Source of the DNA: Rhodoblastus sp963804045
GTDB lineage: Bacteria; Pseudomonadota; Alphaproteobacteria; Rhizobiales; Beijerinckiaceae
Length of the DNA stretch: 64,000 bases
Assembly (NCBI GenBank): GCA_963804045.1
Contig: CAWDOR010000046.1
Location: 1-64,000 of the forward strand
Direction of reading: 5' to 3'
Shown: piece by piece, positions 45,929 to 55,300 of the stretch
Numbering within the stretch: position 1 is the stretch's first letter
Layout of the letters: each line of letters opens with the position of its first letter
Made by a program: the position numbers and the translations under genes
Notes under the pieces: generated by a model
Told to the model about the DNA's origin: nothing
Seen by the model: only the letters and a program-made list of their open reading frames with translations
Databases searched by the model: none

Positions 45929-47347
45929 ATGAAAAAGACGTGGATCGCCTGGGCGCTCTGGTTGGTCGTCGTGTTCGGCGTGACCAATTGCTTCGGCCCC
46001 AATCTCGATCACGTCATGACCCCGCAGGATCAGGGAATCATGTCCGACGATCAATTGATGGGCCGGCTGAGCACGTTCGAGCGCTTCCGCTATCATTTCC
46101 GCGACGATGACGATTCCACGCGCTATTTCGCCTATGCCAACGCCATTCTCGGCCGGCCCTATCAGAAATATTACATCCGCGACCTCGCCGGCTGGCGGCG
46201 CGACGAATTGCGGGTGACCGCCGCCGATTACGGCATTGTCGCGCCGGCCCGCCCGCTGGTTCCCTGGCGCGACTTTTTCGTCGAATATCCGCCGGCCATG
46301 CTGCCGATCATCATGCTGCCGGCGCTGGCGACCACCGATTTCGAAATCTATCACCGGCTGTTCTGCCTGGAAATGGACGTGCTGCTGACCCTGGCGCTGG
46401 CCTTCGCCGTCGCGCTGACCAGGCGGCTGCGGCCGGGCGAGGAAAGCGCCACGATCTATCTGACCACGCTGGCTGTCTGGTCGCTCGGCGTCATCGCGCT
46501 GCGCCGCTACGATCCGGCGCTGTCGCTGCTGGTCTGCGCCGCGCTTTATGCGCTGTCGCGAAGCCGCATGGCGGCCTCGGGCGCGGCGCTCGGCGCCGCC
46601 ATCCTGATCAAGATCACCCCGATCATGCTGGCGCCCCTGGCGCTGATGGCGCCGCTGGCGCGCGGCGACCGGCGCGGCGCGCTGATCGGCGCGGCTTCGG
46701 CGCTGGCGGCGCTCGCCGCCGCGCTGCTGCCCTGGCTCTATTTCTTCGGCCCCGGCCTCACGGAGATCTTCACCTATCACGGCGAAAGGACCATTCAGGC
46801 CGAAAGCCTTTACGCCGGCCTGCTGTTCGCCGCGCAAATCTTCGACCCCAACATTGTCGCGCTGCATTTCGACCATGGCTCGCTCAATGTGGTCAGCCCC
46901 TATGGCCCCGCCCTGCTCCGCCTCGCGACCTGGGCGCCGCCGCTGGCCATAGGCGCCATTCTGGCCGCGTCCTGGCCGGCGCTGCGCCGCGCCCGCGACG
47001 ACGACCGCGCGCTGATCTCGGTGATGATCCGCGCCTGCTGCGCGGTCTTCGCCGCTTTCATCGCCCTCAACAAGGTCGCCTCGCCGCAATATTATGTCTG
47101 GCTGCTGCCGCTGGGCGTGCTCGCCTCGATGGAATCGGGCCGCATCGCGCGCAATCTGTTCCTGACCGCGCTGGTCATGGCCCAGGTCGGCAATATGCTG
47201 ACCGATCCCCATGGCGTCTCCGCGCTCGGCGGTTTCGCCACCCTGCTGCGCTGCGGCGTCACCCTGGCCTGGGCCGCGACGCTGGTCGCGCCCTTCGCGC
47301 GCCGCGCCGAAGCCGGCGCGGCGATTCTGGGCGCGCCGGCGGAATAG
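45929..47347 (+). CDS. Glycosyltransferase 87 (DUF2029)-like polytopic membrane protein
   Basis: A 472-residue protein with about ten to twelve membrane helices. An N-terminal helix precedes a long periplasmic-looking loop containing STRYFAYANAILGRPYQKYYIRD, FFVEYPPAMLPIIMLP and HRLFCLEMDV. The sequence ALGAAILIKITPIMLAPLAL and ALNKVASPQYYVWLLPLGVL matches the GT-C fold of polyprenol-phosphate mannosyltransferases (GT87). Donor and acceptor are unknown. It is divergent from pyrH. Confidence 0.8.
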   Translation: MKKTWIAWALWLVVVFGVTNCFGPNLDHVMTPQDQGIMSDDQLMGRLSTFERFRYHFRDDDDSTRYFAYANAILGRPYQKYYIRDLAGWRRDELRVTAADYGIVAPARPLVPWRDFFVEYPPAMLPIIMLPALATTDFEIYHRLFCLEMDVLLTLALAFAVALTRRLRPGEESATIYLTTLAVWSLGVIALRRYDPALSLLVCAALYALSRSRMAASGAALGAAILIKITPIMLAPLALMAPLARGDRRGALIGAASALAALAAALLPWLYFFGPGLTEIFTYHGERTIQAESLYAGLLFAAQIFDPNIVALHFDHGSLNVVSPYGPALLRLATWAPPLAIGAILAASWPALRRARDDDRALISVMIRACCAVFAAFIALNKVASPQYYVWLLPLGVLASMESGRIARNLFLTALVMAQVGNMLTDPHGVSALGGFATLLRCGVTLAWAATLVAPFARRAEAGAAILGAPAE

Positions 47348-47445
47348 GCAAACTGGCCTTTGCGCGGATACCGACGGTTTCGGCGGGCCGCGCTCTTGCC
47401 TCGCCGTCAAAATCGGCCAATCTCCGCCTTTGGGAGGACTCGTCG

Positions 47446-48288
47446 ATGAAACTTTTGCGCTATGGTCCGGCTGGACAGGAAAAACCGGGCCTTCTCGACG
47501 CCCAGGGACGGATTCGCGCGCTGTCGCCGGCCTTGGCCGACATCGGTCCGGCGCAGATTTCGCCCGAGGGCCTCAGGATTCTCGCGGCGCTCGATCCGGA
47601 AAAACTGCCGCTGGTCGAGGGCGCGCCGCGCCTGGGCCCGCCGGTCGCCGGCATTGGCCAGATTCACGCCGTCGGCCTCAATTACCGCGCCCATGCGCTG
47701 GAAGCCGGCATGGCCGTTCCCACCGAGCCGATCGTCTTCACCAAGGCGCTGTCCTGCCTGTCGGGCCCCAATGACGATATTGTCATTCCCCCCGGCGCGC
47801 GGGCCGTGGACTGGGAGGTCGAGCTTGGCCTGGTGATCGGCCGCGCCGCCTTCCAGGTGTCCGAGGCCGAGGCTCTGGACCATGTCGCCGGCTATCTCAC
47901 CGCCAATGACGTCTCCGAGCGCGACTATCAGGGCAAGCGCGGCGGGCAATTCGTCAAGGGCAAGAGCCTGCCGAGCTTCGGCCCGCTCGGCCCCTGGCTG
48001 GCGACCCGCGACGAGGTGCCCGATCCGCAGAATCTGGCGCTGAAACTGGCGGTCAATGGCGAGACCCGCCAGGACGGCCACACCTCCGACATGATTTTTC
48101 CGGTCGCCTGGCTGATCGCCCATATCAGCACGTTTTTCCGGCTGATGCCCGGCGACGTCATCGTCACCGGCACGCCGGCCGGCGTCGGCCTGGGCATGAA
48201 GCCGCCGCTCTATCTCAAAGCCGGCGATGTCGTGACGCTGGAGGTCGAGGGATTGGGAAGCCAGCGCCAGCTCGTGCGGGCGCAATAG
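47446..48288 (+). CDS. Fumarylacetoacetate hydrolase family protein
   Basis: A 280-residue FAH-fold enzyme. The metal-binding Glu residues are in DWEVELGLVIG, followed by VAGYLTANDVSERDYQ, then KSLPSFGPLGPWL and DVIVTGTPAGVGLGM. The family includes 2-keto-hydratases, oxaloacetate decarboxylases and acylpyruvases, so the exact substrate is open. The start at 47446 is preceded by GGGAGGA. A 251-bp non-coding gap follows before dnaB. Confidence 0.92.
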   Translation: MKLLRYGPAGQEKPGLLDAQGRIRALSPALADIGPAQISPEGLRILAALDPEKLPLVEGAPRLGPPVAGIGQIHAVGLNYRAHALEAGMAVPTEPIVFTKALSCLSGPNDDIVIPPGARAVDWEVELGLVIGRAAFQVSEAEALDHVAGYLTANDVSERDYQGKRGGQFVKGKSLPSFGPLGPWLATRDEVPDPQNLALKLAVNGETRQDGHTSDMIFPVAWLIAHISTFFRLMPGDVIVTGTPAGVGLGMKPPLYLKAGDVVTLEVEGLGSQRQLVRAQ

Positions 48289-48539
48289 CGGATTCGGCGC
48301 CCGCCGCCCTGCCCAGGGTCAAGCGAAAATTTTGTTTTTATTTTTCGCCGCTGTGGATCGTGTGGATTAAGTGCGTTTCGCGGCGGCGCTCACGAATTCT
48401 TTCCCCTTTTCGCCGGCGGCCATGCCACAAGAAGCGCCCGCCGGTCGCGCATCCCGCCGGCGAAACCATTATAATCGCATGATTCGACCCGGAAGGCCGC
48501 CTTTGACGCCTGCTCGCCGGGCGTGAAAGGTTTTCGCCC

Positions 48540-50040
48540 ATGGCGGCGCTGGAAAAAATCTACGATCGCGCCTTGACGCCGGCCACGGCGGAACCCGCCT
48601 TCCGCAGCCCGCCCGCCAATATCGAGGCGGAACAGGCGCTGCTCGGCGCGATCCTGGTCAATAATGACGCCTATGACCGCGTCTCGGATTTTCTCAAGCC
48701 CGAGCATTTCTGCGAGGAGCTGCACCGCCGCATTTATGAGATCGCCGGGCAATTGATCCGCTCCGGCAAGATCGCCACGCCGGTGACGCTCAAGACCTTT
48801 CTCGGCGATTTCGACCTGGGCGGGGCCATGACCGCGCCGCAATATCTGGCGCGTCTGGCGGCGGAAGCCACCACCATCATCAACGCCTCGGATTACGGCC
48901 GCGCCGTCCACGATCTCGCCGTGCGCCGCGAATTGATCCGCATCGGCGAGGATGTGGTCAACACCGCCTATGAGGCGGAAGTCGAATTCCTCGCCCCGCG
49001 CCCAGATCGAGGAGGCCGAGCGCAAGCTCTACGCCATCGCCGAGACCGGGCGCTACGAGGGCGGTTTCCATCGCTTTTCCGAGGCGCTGGCCCATGCCGT
49101 GGACATGGCGGCCAAGGCCTGGGAGCGCGAGGGCGGCCTGTCGGGCGTATCCTGCGGCATGCACGATCTCGACCGGATGATGGGTGGCTTGCAGCCCTCC
49201 GATCTGATCATCATCGCCGGCCGTCCGGGCATGGGCAAGACCGCGCTGGCCACCAATATCGCCTTCAATGTCGCCAAGGCCTATCAGGCGGAGACCCTGC
49301 CGGACGGGCGGCTGGAAACCAAGAATGGCGGCGTGGTCGGGTTTTTCTCGCTGGAAATGTCGTCGGAACAATTGGCGACCCGCATCATCGCCGAACAAGC
49401 GCAGGTGCCCGGCTACAAGATCCGGCGCGGCGACATCACCGAAGGCGAATTCCACCGCATTTCCGGCGCCGCGCGGGACATGCAGGCCATTCCCTTCTTC
49501 ATCGACCATACCGGCGGCATTTCCATCGCCCAGCTCACCGCCCGGGCGCGGCGCCTCAAGCGCCAGCGCGGCCTCGACCTGCTGGTGGTCGATTACCTGC
49601 AACTGCTGTCCGGCTCGAAATCGCGCAACGACAATCGCGTGCAGGAATTGACCGAGATCACCACCGGCCTGAAGGCGCTGGCCAAGGAATTGAACGTGCC
49701 GATCATGGCGCTGTCGCAATTGTCGCGTCAGGTGGAATCGCGCGACGACAAGCGCCCGCAGCTCTCCGACCTGCGCGAATCCGGCTCGATCGAACAGGAC
49801 GCCGACGTGGTGATTTTTGTGTATCGCGAGGAATATTACCTGAAGAACAAGCAGCCGCGCGAGGGCACGCCGGAATTCCAGGCCTGGATGAGCGAAATGG
49901 AGAGGGCCCATGGCAAGGCCGAGGTCATCATCGGCAAGCAGCGCCACGGTCCCACGGGAACGGTGGAACTGGCCTTCGAAGGCGAATATACAAGGTTCAG
50001 CGATCTGGCGGCGGAAGATCATTTGCCGGCCCATCTCTGA
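48540..50040 (+). CDS. dnaB: Replicative DNA helicase DnaB (apparent frameshift)
   Basis: Hexameric 5'-3' helicase of the replication fork. The N-terminal primase-contact domain begins after PPANIEAEQALLGAIL. The RecA-like domain holds Walker A GRPGMGKT, GFFSLEMSSEQL and LLVVDYLQLL, then RQVESRDDKRPQLSDLRESG. The frame breaks at the CCCC run 48994-48997 in the linker: VEFLAPR then AQIEEAERKLYAIAE one frame over. One extra base explains it. DnaB is essential, so a consensus error is far more likely than a broken gene. alr begins eight bases after the stop. Confidence 0.93.
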
Positions 50041-50048
50041 GGACTGCA

Positions 50049-51170
50049 ATGCCTGATTCTATCGTCGCCGCCGGGGATCGGGCCAAGAGCCAGGCGCGGC
50101 TCACCGTCGATCTCGACGCCCTCGCCGCCAATTGGCTGGCGCTGCGCGCCCGCGCGGAAGGCGCCGAATGCGCCGCCGTGGTCAAGGCTGACGCCTATGG
50201 GATCGGCCTGGCGCCCGCGGCGAAAAAGCTGCTTTCGGTCGGCTGCGAGAGCTTTTTCGTCGCCCATCTCGCCGAGGCCGAGTTTTTGCGGGCGATCGCG
50301 CCGGAAGCCCGGATTTTCGTGCTCAACGGCCTCGCGCCCGGCGCCGCCGCGCTTTACGCCCGCGCCAATCTTTTCCCGGTGCTCGGCTCTTTGCCGGAAC
50401 TGGAGGAATGGGCGGCGTTTTGCCGCGCCGACGGCCGGCGCCATGGCGCGGCTATCCATGTGGACACCGGCATGAACCGGCTGGGCCTGGCGAAGGCGGA
50501 TTATTCTCGCGCGCTCAAATTGATCGACGCCTTCGATCCCGAGCTGATCATGAGCCATTTCGTCTCGGCGGAAGATTTTTCCGCGCCGCGCAATCGCGCG
50601 CAGATCGAGCGCTTCGAGGCGGCCTGCGATTTTTTCCCGCCCATGCCGGCCAGCCTGTGCAATTCCTCCGGAATGTTTCTGGAAGAGACGCCGTTTCACG
50701 ATCTGGTCCGGCCCGGCTATGCGCTTTATGGCGGCAATCCGACGCCGGGCAGCGACAATCCCATGCGCCGCGTCGTGGCGCTGGAGGCCGTGGTCTTGCA
50801 GGTGCGCGACATAGCCGCCGGCGAGACCGCCGGCTATAACGCCCGCTGGACCGCGCCGTCGCGGCGCCGGCTGGCCACCATAGGCCTTGGCTATGCCGAC
50901 GGTTTTCCGCGCGGCGCCTCCTGCGGCGACATTGGCGCCGAGGTCATGGCCTCCGGCCATATGTGTCCGGTGGTCGGGCGCGTCTCCATGGACCTGTCGA
51001 TCGTCGACGTCACCGAGGCCGGACCGGTGAAACGCGGCGACAGAATCGAGATTCTCGGCGAGAATATTTCGGTGGACGATCTCGGCGCCTGGGCCGGAAC
51101 CATCGGCTATGAAATCCTCACCAATCTCGGCCGCCGCTACAACCGGGTCTATCGGGGAGAGGCGGAGTAA
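50049..51170 (+). CDS. alr: Alanine racemase
   Basis: A 373-residue PLP enzyme providing D-alanine for peptidoglycan. The PLP lysine is in VVKADAYGIG. The second catalytic base Tyr lies in AGYNARWTAP, and the conserved VDTGMNRLGL and VVGRVSMDL motifs are present. It starts eight bases after the dnaB stop; the dnaB-alr pair is common in Hyphomicrobiales. The start at 50049 (MPDSIVAAG) was chosen because the frame upstream is out of register with dnaB. Confidence 0.96.
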   Translation: MPDSIVAAGDRAKSQARLTVDLDALAANWLALRARAEGAECAAVVKADAYGIGLAPAAKKLLSVGCESFFVAHLAEAEFLRAIAPEARIFVLNGLAPGAAALYARANLFPVLGSLPELEEWAAFCRADGRRHGAAIHVDTGMNRLGLAKADYSRALKLIDAFDPELIMSHFVSAEDFSAPRNRAQIERFEAACDFFPPMPASLCNSSGMFLEETPFHDLVRPGYALYGGNPTPGSDNPMRRVVALEAVVLQVRDIAAGETAGYNARWTAPSRRRLATIGLGYADGFPRGASCGDIGAEVMASGHMCPVVGRVSMDLSIVDVTEAGPVKRGDRIEILGENISVDDLGAWAGTIGYEILTNLGRRYNRVYRGEAE

Positions 51171-51184
51171 ACCGGAGGCGCCGC

Positions 51185-51604
51185 ATGAAATCCCATCGCC
51201 AGGAACTCTGGTTCGACATTCCCACCCGCCGCGCCTTTCTCAACATCACCCCGCAGGTCGAGGCGGCCTTGCGCGATTCCGGCGTGACGGAAGGGCTCTG
51301 TCTGGTCAACGCCATGCACATCACCGCCTCGGTGTTCGTCAACGATGACGAGAGCGGGCTGCACCATGATTACGAACTCTGGCTGGAAAGGCTGGCGCCG
51401 CATGAGCCGGTCGCCGGCTATTGGCATAACCGCACCGGCGAGGACAATGCCGACGCCCATATGAAGCGCCAGGTGATGGGCCGCGAGGTCGTGGTCGCCA
51501 TCACCCAGGGCAAACTGGATTTCGGCCCCTGGGAGCAGATTTTCTACGGCGAATTCGACGGCGGCAGGCGCAAAAGGGTTTTGGTCAAAATTATCGGGGA
51601 CTAG
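51185..51604 (+). CDS. YjbQ family (UPF0047) protein
   Basis: A 139-residue single-domain protein. The conserved block ALRDSGVTEGLCLVNAMHITASVFVNDDE, HDYELWLERLAP, YWHNRTGEDNADAHMKRQVMG and ITQGKLDFGPWEQIFYGEFDG match UPF0047. Family members have weak thiamine-phosphate synthase activity, but the physiological role is unclear. It starts 14 bp after alr and is likely co-transcribed. A 190-bp gap without genes follows. Confidence 0.93.
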   Translation: MKSHRQELWFDIPTRRAFLNITPQVEAALRDSGVTEGLCLVNAMHITASVFVNDDESGLHHDYELWLERLAPHEPVAGYWHNRTGEDNADAHMKRQVMGREVVVAITQGKLDFGPWEQIFYGEFDGGRRKRVLVKIIGD

Positions 51605-51794
51605 CGGTTCCCTTCAATTGTTTGGCGCCCTCGGGCGGCGGCTGGCTTTGGCTCGTTGCAGACGGCGACGCGTGATCTCTGGGGTCGTCATGCCCGTGCT
51701 TGTCAAGGCCATGATGGCGGAGTGAGCGGGGCTAACGACCTGCCGTTTCCCGCCCTTTTTGCGGCATTGGCGCTTCGGCCAAGGATCGGTTTTC

Positions 51795-52211
51795 TCAGCC
51801 GCAGCAGGGCGACACGGCCTCACCCGAAGGCGTTTCGAGCCGGTCGGCGAACAGGCGCGCGGAAATGGCGTCGGCGCTGGCGACATGGTCGCTGACCAGG
51901 TGCGACAGGCGGAAGCCGATGATGTGGCGGCGCATGGGCGCTTCGGCGCCGGCGAAAGCCTGGCGCAGGCGGGCGGCCTCGTCGAGCAGCGCGGCGTGCT
52001 GGCCGCGATGGCAATGCAGAATCGGGATTTGCGCCGCCGCCATCGCCGCCTCCTCGCGTTCGAAATGGGCGCGCAGGGCGTCGAGCAGCCTGTCGAGATG
52101 GCCGGGCAGTTCGCCGTCCGCCAGATTGGGCGTGGCGGCGAAGAGTTGCGCCAACGCCCGATGATCGTCGTCCATCGCGGCGACGCCCAGCGGCAATTCC
52201 GGCAGATTCAT
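51795..52211 (-). CDS. Bacteriohemerythrin-like protein
   Basis: A 138-residue hemerythrin domain that should bind O2 at a di-iron centre. The ligand pattern is present: His17 in MDDDHRAL, His49 and Glu53 in HFEREEAAM, His68 and His72 in HCHRGQH, and His104, His109 and Asp113 in SHLVSDHVASAD. The C-terminus ends in CCG. It may act in O2 sensing, storage or delivery, as in methanotrophs and microaerobes. It is a lone gene convergent with YjbQ. Confidence 0.88.
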   Translation of the reverse strand: MNLPELPLGVAAMDDDHRALAQLFAATPNLADGELPGHLDRLLDALRAHFEREEAAMAAAQIPILHCHRGQHAALLDEAARLRQAFAGAEAPMRRHIIGFRLSHLVSDHVASADAISARLFADRLETPSGEAVSPCCG

Positions 52212-52253
52212 GCGAAAAACTCCTCAGCGGCGCCACCCATAGGGTTTTGCGCC

Positions 52254-52311
52254 GCCAAGTCAAATGCGCCAAGTCAAATGCGCCAAATCAAGTCAAATGC
52301 GCCAAATCAAG
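52254..52311. repeat. Short direct-repeat cluster (TCAAATGCGCCAA x3)
   Basis: Three perfect copies of TCAAATGCGCCAA lie within 46 bases (52260, 52274, 52293), and the first two are part of a 14-bp exact tandem unit GCCAAGTCAAATGC. The cluster fills the gap between the hemerythrin start and the stop of the Hint-domain gene. It may be a regulator site or replication slippage. Confidence 0.7.
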
Positions 52312-52314
52312 ATT

Positions 52315-55300
52315 TCAGGCGCCGACGGCCCGGCGGCGGAGCGGCGCCGTGGCGGCGCGCTCGCGCCAATAGAGCGGCGCGCCGCCGATCTCGACGGCGA
52401 TCTCGCGCCGCGCCCCCGGCAAGACGGCCTCGCCCTGGGTCCAGCGCCAATCCGGGCTTTCCACCGCCTGCCAGCCCTGCCCCAGCGCCGCGAGGTTTTG
52501 GCGCGCGCCGTCGCATTCGAGCCGGGTGACCAGCACACCGAGCCGGCGGTCGTCGGCGCTGTCGGGCCGCATATGGCCGGGGCTCCAGACCCGCGAGACC
52601 AGGCGAAGTTTTCGCGCGCCCTCGGGAAGGGAGAAAATATGACGCGGCCCCTCGATCCTCGGCCGGATCGTCTGGCCATCGGCCAGCAGGCGCAAATCGG
52701 GATCGTCGGTGAGCGCGAAACCCAGATTCCGCGCCCGCGCCAGCAGATGGGCCTTGGCGGCTTCGACCCCGGCGCCGCTCTTGGCGATGGGCAGGCAGGC
52801 GTCCCCGGGCCATTTCGGCTCGAAATCGGGATGCAGCTCCAGCGCCCCGCCGCCATTTTCAAAGGCGGTTCGATTGCCGCAATCGAGATAGCTTTCCGCC
52901 GGCAGGCCGTCGGCGAGCAATATGTCATGGGCGTCGAGTTCGACATGATAATAGGTCACGGACTCGACGTGGATCTGTTCGACCGTCTGGCCATTGGCGA
53001 GCAGGATCGCCGGGATCAGCGCGCCGCGCCAGGGGATGTTGTGTCCGGGGCTGACCCAGAGATCGCGGCAGGGCCTGCCCGTGCCGAAGGCTCCGGCGCG
53101 GATGCGCACCGGCCAGACTTTTTCCGGCGCGGCATGGCTTGCGAGCTTGAGGGCGCGGCGTCCGATCCAGCGGATCGGGCGCAGTCTCCCCGATTCGGTC
53201 AAGGCGAGATCGCCCTCGCGCAAATCCTCCACCGCGATTTCGCCGCGCGCCGTGAGAATCCGCGTCGCCGCGCAATAGCAGGGCAGGACGTCGATGGTGG
53301 AGGTCACGGTATTGCTGATGGCGTTGGCGCTGGCGCCGTCGCTGACCATCCAGGAGACCGTGCGGCTCAAATCGGCGCCGCCGGAGGTGTCGTCGGGATT
53401 GCTCGAGGAAAAGGTGACGGACTCGAGCGCGGCCTGGTAAGCGGCGGCGCTGGCGGTTCCGCTCAGCACCAGTTCGTCGCCATTGAAACTGCCGGCGATA
53501 TTGGCGGTATTGGTGAAGTTGAGCTGGTCGCCGGTAAGGAAGCCGTTGGCGATGGTGACGGTGGCGCCGGTCAATTCCACGTCCGAGGCGACGGTCAGGC
53601 CGGCGTCGACCGCGACGGCGGGCCCGCCGTAGGGATAGGTCGCCAGATTGCCCGCGCCCGACAGCGCCGGCGCGCTCGGCGCGACATAGACGGCGGAGGC
53701 GAAGCTGTTGCTGGCCGCATTGCTCGACAGGCCGTCGGTCACCGTCCAGGAAATGTCGCGGTTGGCGTCGGTTCCCCCGACTTCCGGGTCGGCCGAGGTC
53801 GAGGAATAGGCGATCGAGTCCAAGGCGGACTGGTAATTGGCGACAGAAGCCGCGCCCGTGAGCGACAGCACGCCGTCAGCGGAATCGTAAGTTCCGACGA
53901 TGCCATTCTGGTTGACGTAATTCAGCAGGTCGCCGCTTTGAAAGCCAAAGCCTATGCTCACCGTCGCGCCGGTCAGAATGGGGCTGTCGGGGGAGGAGAC
54001 CGTCAGGCCGGGATCGAGGGCGACCGCGCCGCCGCCCGGCAGGTAATCGGCGATCGCCGGGGTGATGAGCGAACTCACCAGCGGCGCGACCGGGCCGACA
54101 TCGACGGTCGCATTGACGCTGGCGGCATTGTTCTGGCTGTCGAGCACGCCGAAGGTGATGGTGCGGGTCGGGCTCGCTCCGGCGTTTTCCGGGTCCGAGG
54201 CGGTGGAGGAGAAGGTCACGGAGGCCAGCGCCTGCTGGTAGGCGGCCGCGCTGGCGGCCCCGGTGAGCAGCAGCTCGCCCGAGCTGTAAACGCCGCTGAT
54301 GCCGTTTTGATTGGTGAAATGGAGCTGGTCGCCCGCGACATAATTGTCGATCAGCACGCCGCCCTGCTCGATCGTATCGTCGGCGCCGAGCGTCAGCGTG
54401 TTGTCGATGGCGACCGGCGCGCCGGAGGCGGGGTAGTTCACCGTAGTTCCCCCGCCCGAAAATACCGGCGCCGCCGCGCCGACATTGACCGTCGAGGTCA
54501 CGCTGTTGCTGGCCGCATTGCTGGCGAACCCGTCATTGACCGACCAGGAGACGGTGCGGGTCAAATCCGCGCCGCCGACTTCCGGATCGGCCGAAGTCGA
54601 GGAATAGGTGATCGAGTCCAGCGCGGTTTGATAATCGGCGACGCTGGCGGTTCCCGACAGGCTGAGCGCGCCGGTCGCGGCGTCATAGCTGCCGGAAATG
54701 CCGTTTTGCGCCGTGAAATTCAACAGGTCCGCAGCTTGCAGGCCGGAGGTGATCCGAACCGTCGCCGAGGCCAGGGTCAGGCTGTCGACATCGCTGACAG
54801 TCAGTCCCCCATCGACCGGGACGGGAACGCCAAGCGGCGAATAGGAGGTCGTGCTGTTGCCGCCGCCGCCAAGGACCGGGGCGGTGTGAACCGGCGTGAT
54901 TTCCACGGTCGTCGTGGTCGAGTTCTGCGCGCCCGCCGGAATATTGCTCTGGCCGTCGTCGATCGTCCAGGTGATCGTGCGGCTGTTGTCCTGGCCGTAA
55001 TCGGTCGAATTCGCGCCGGTGACGGAATATTGGACCTCTTGCAACAGCTTGTTGTAATCGGCCACCAAGTCATAGCCGGAGAGCGTCAGGGTTTCCGTAG
55101 AGGCGTCATAGGAGGCGGCGATGTTCGTGCCGACGGTCCCGGCGCCGCCGAGCGACAGATGATCGTCGGCCGCGCTGCTTTCATTGCTCGAAAACGCGCC
55201 GCCGGTGATCTGCACTGTGGCCTTGACGTAATCGCCATTGCTGGCGTCGGTGGATGTGCTGCCGGCGCCAAGCAGCGTCACCGCCGCGCCGTTCTCGACC

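Noticed and set aside
52254..52311. A CRISPR array
   Set aside because: The repeats are 13-14 bp, nearly tandem, without unique spacers of proper length and with no cas gene nearby.
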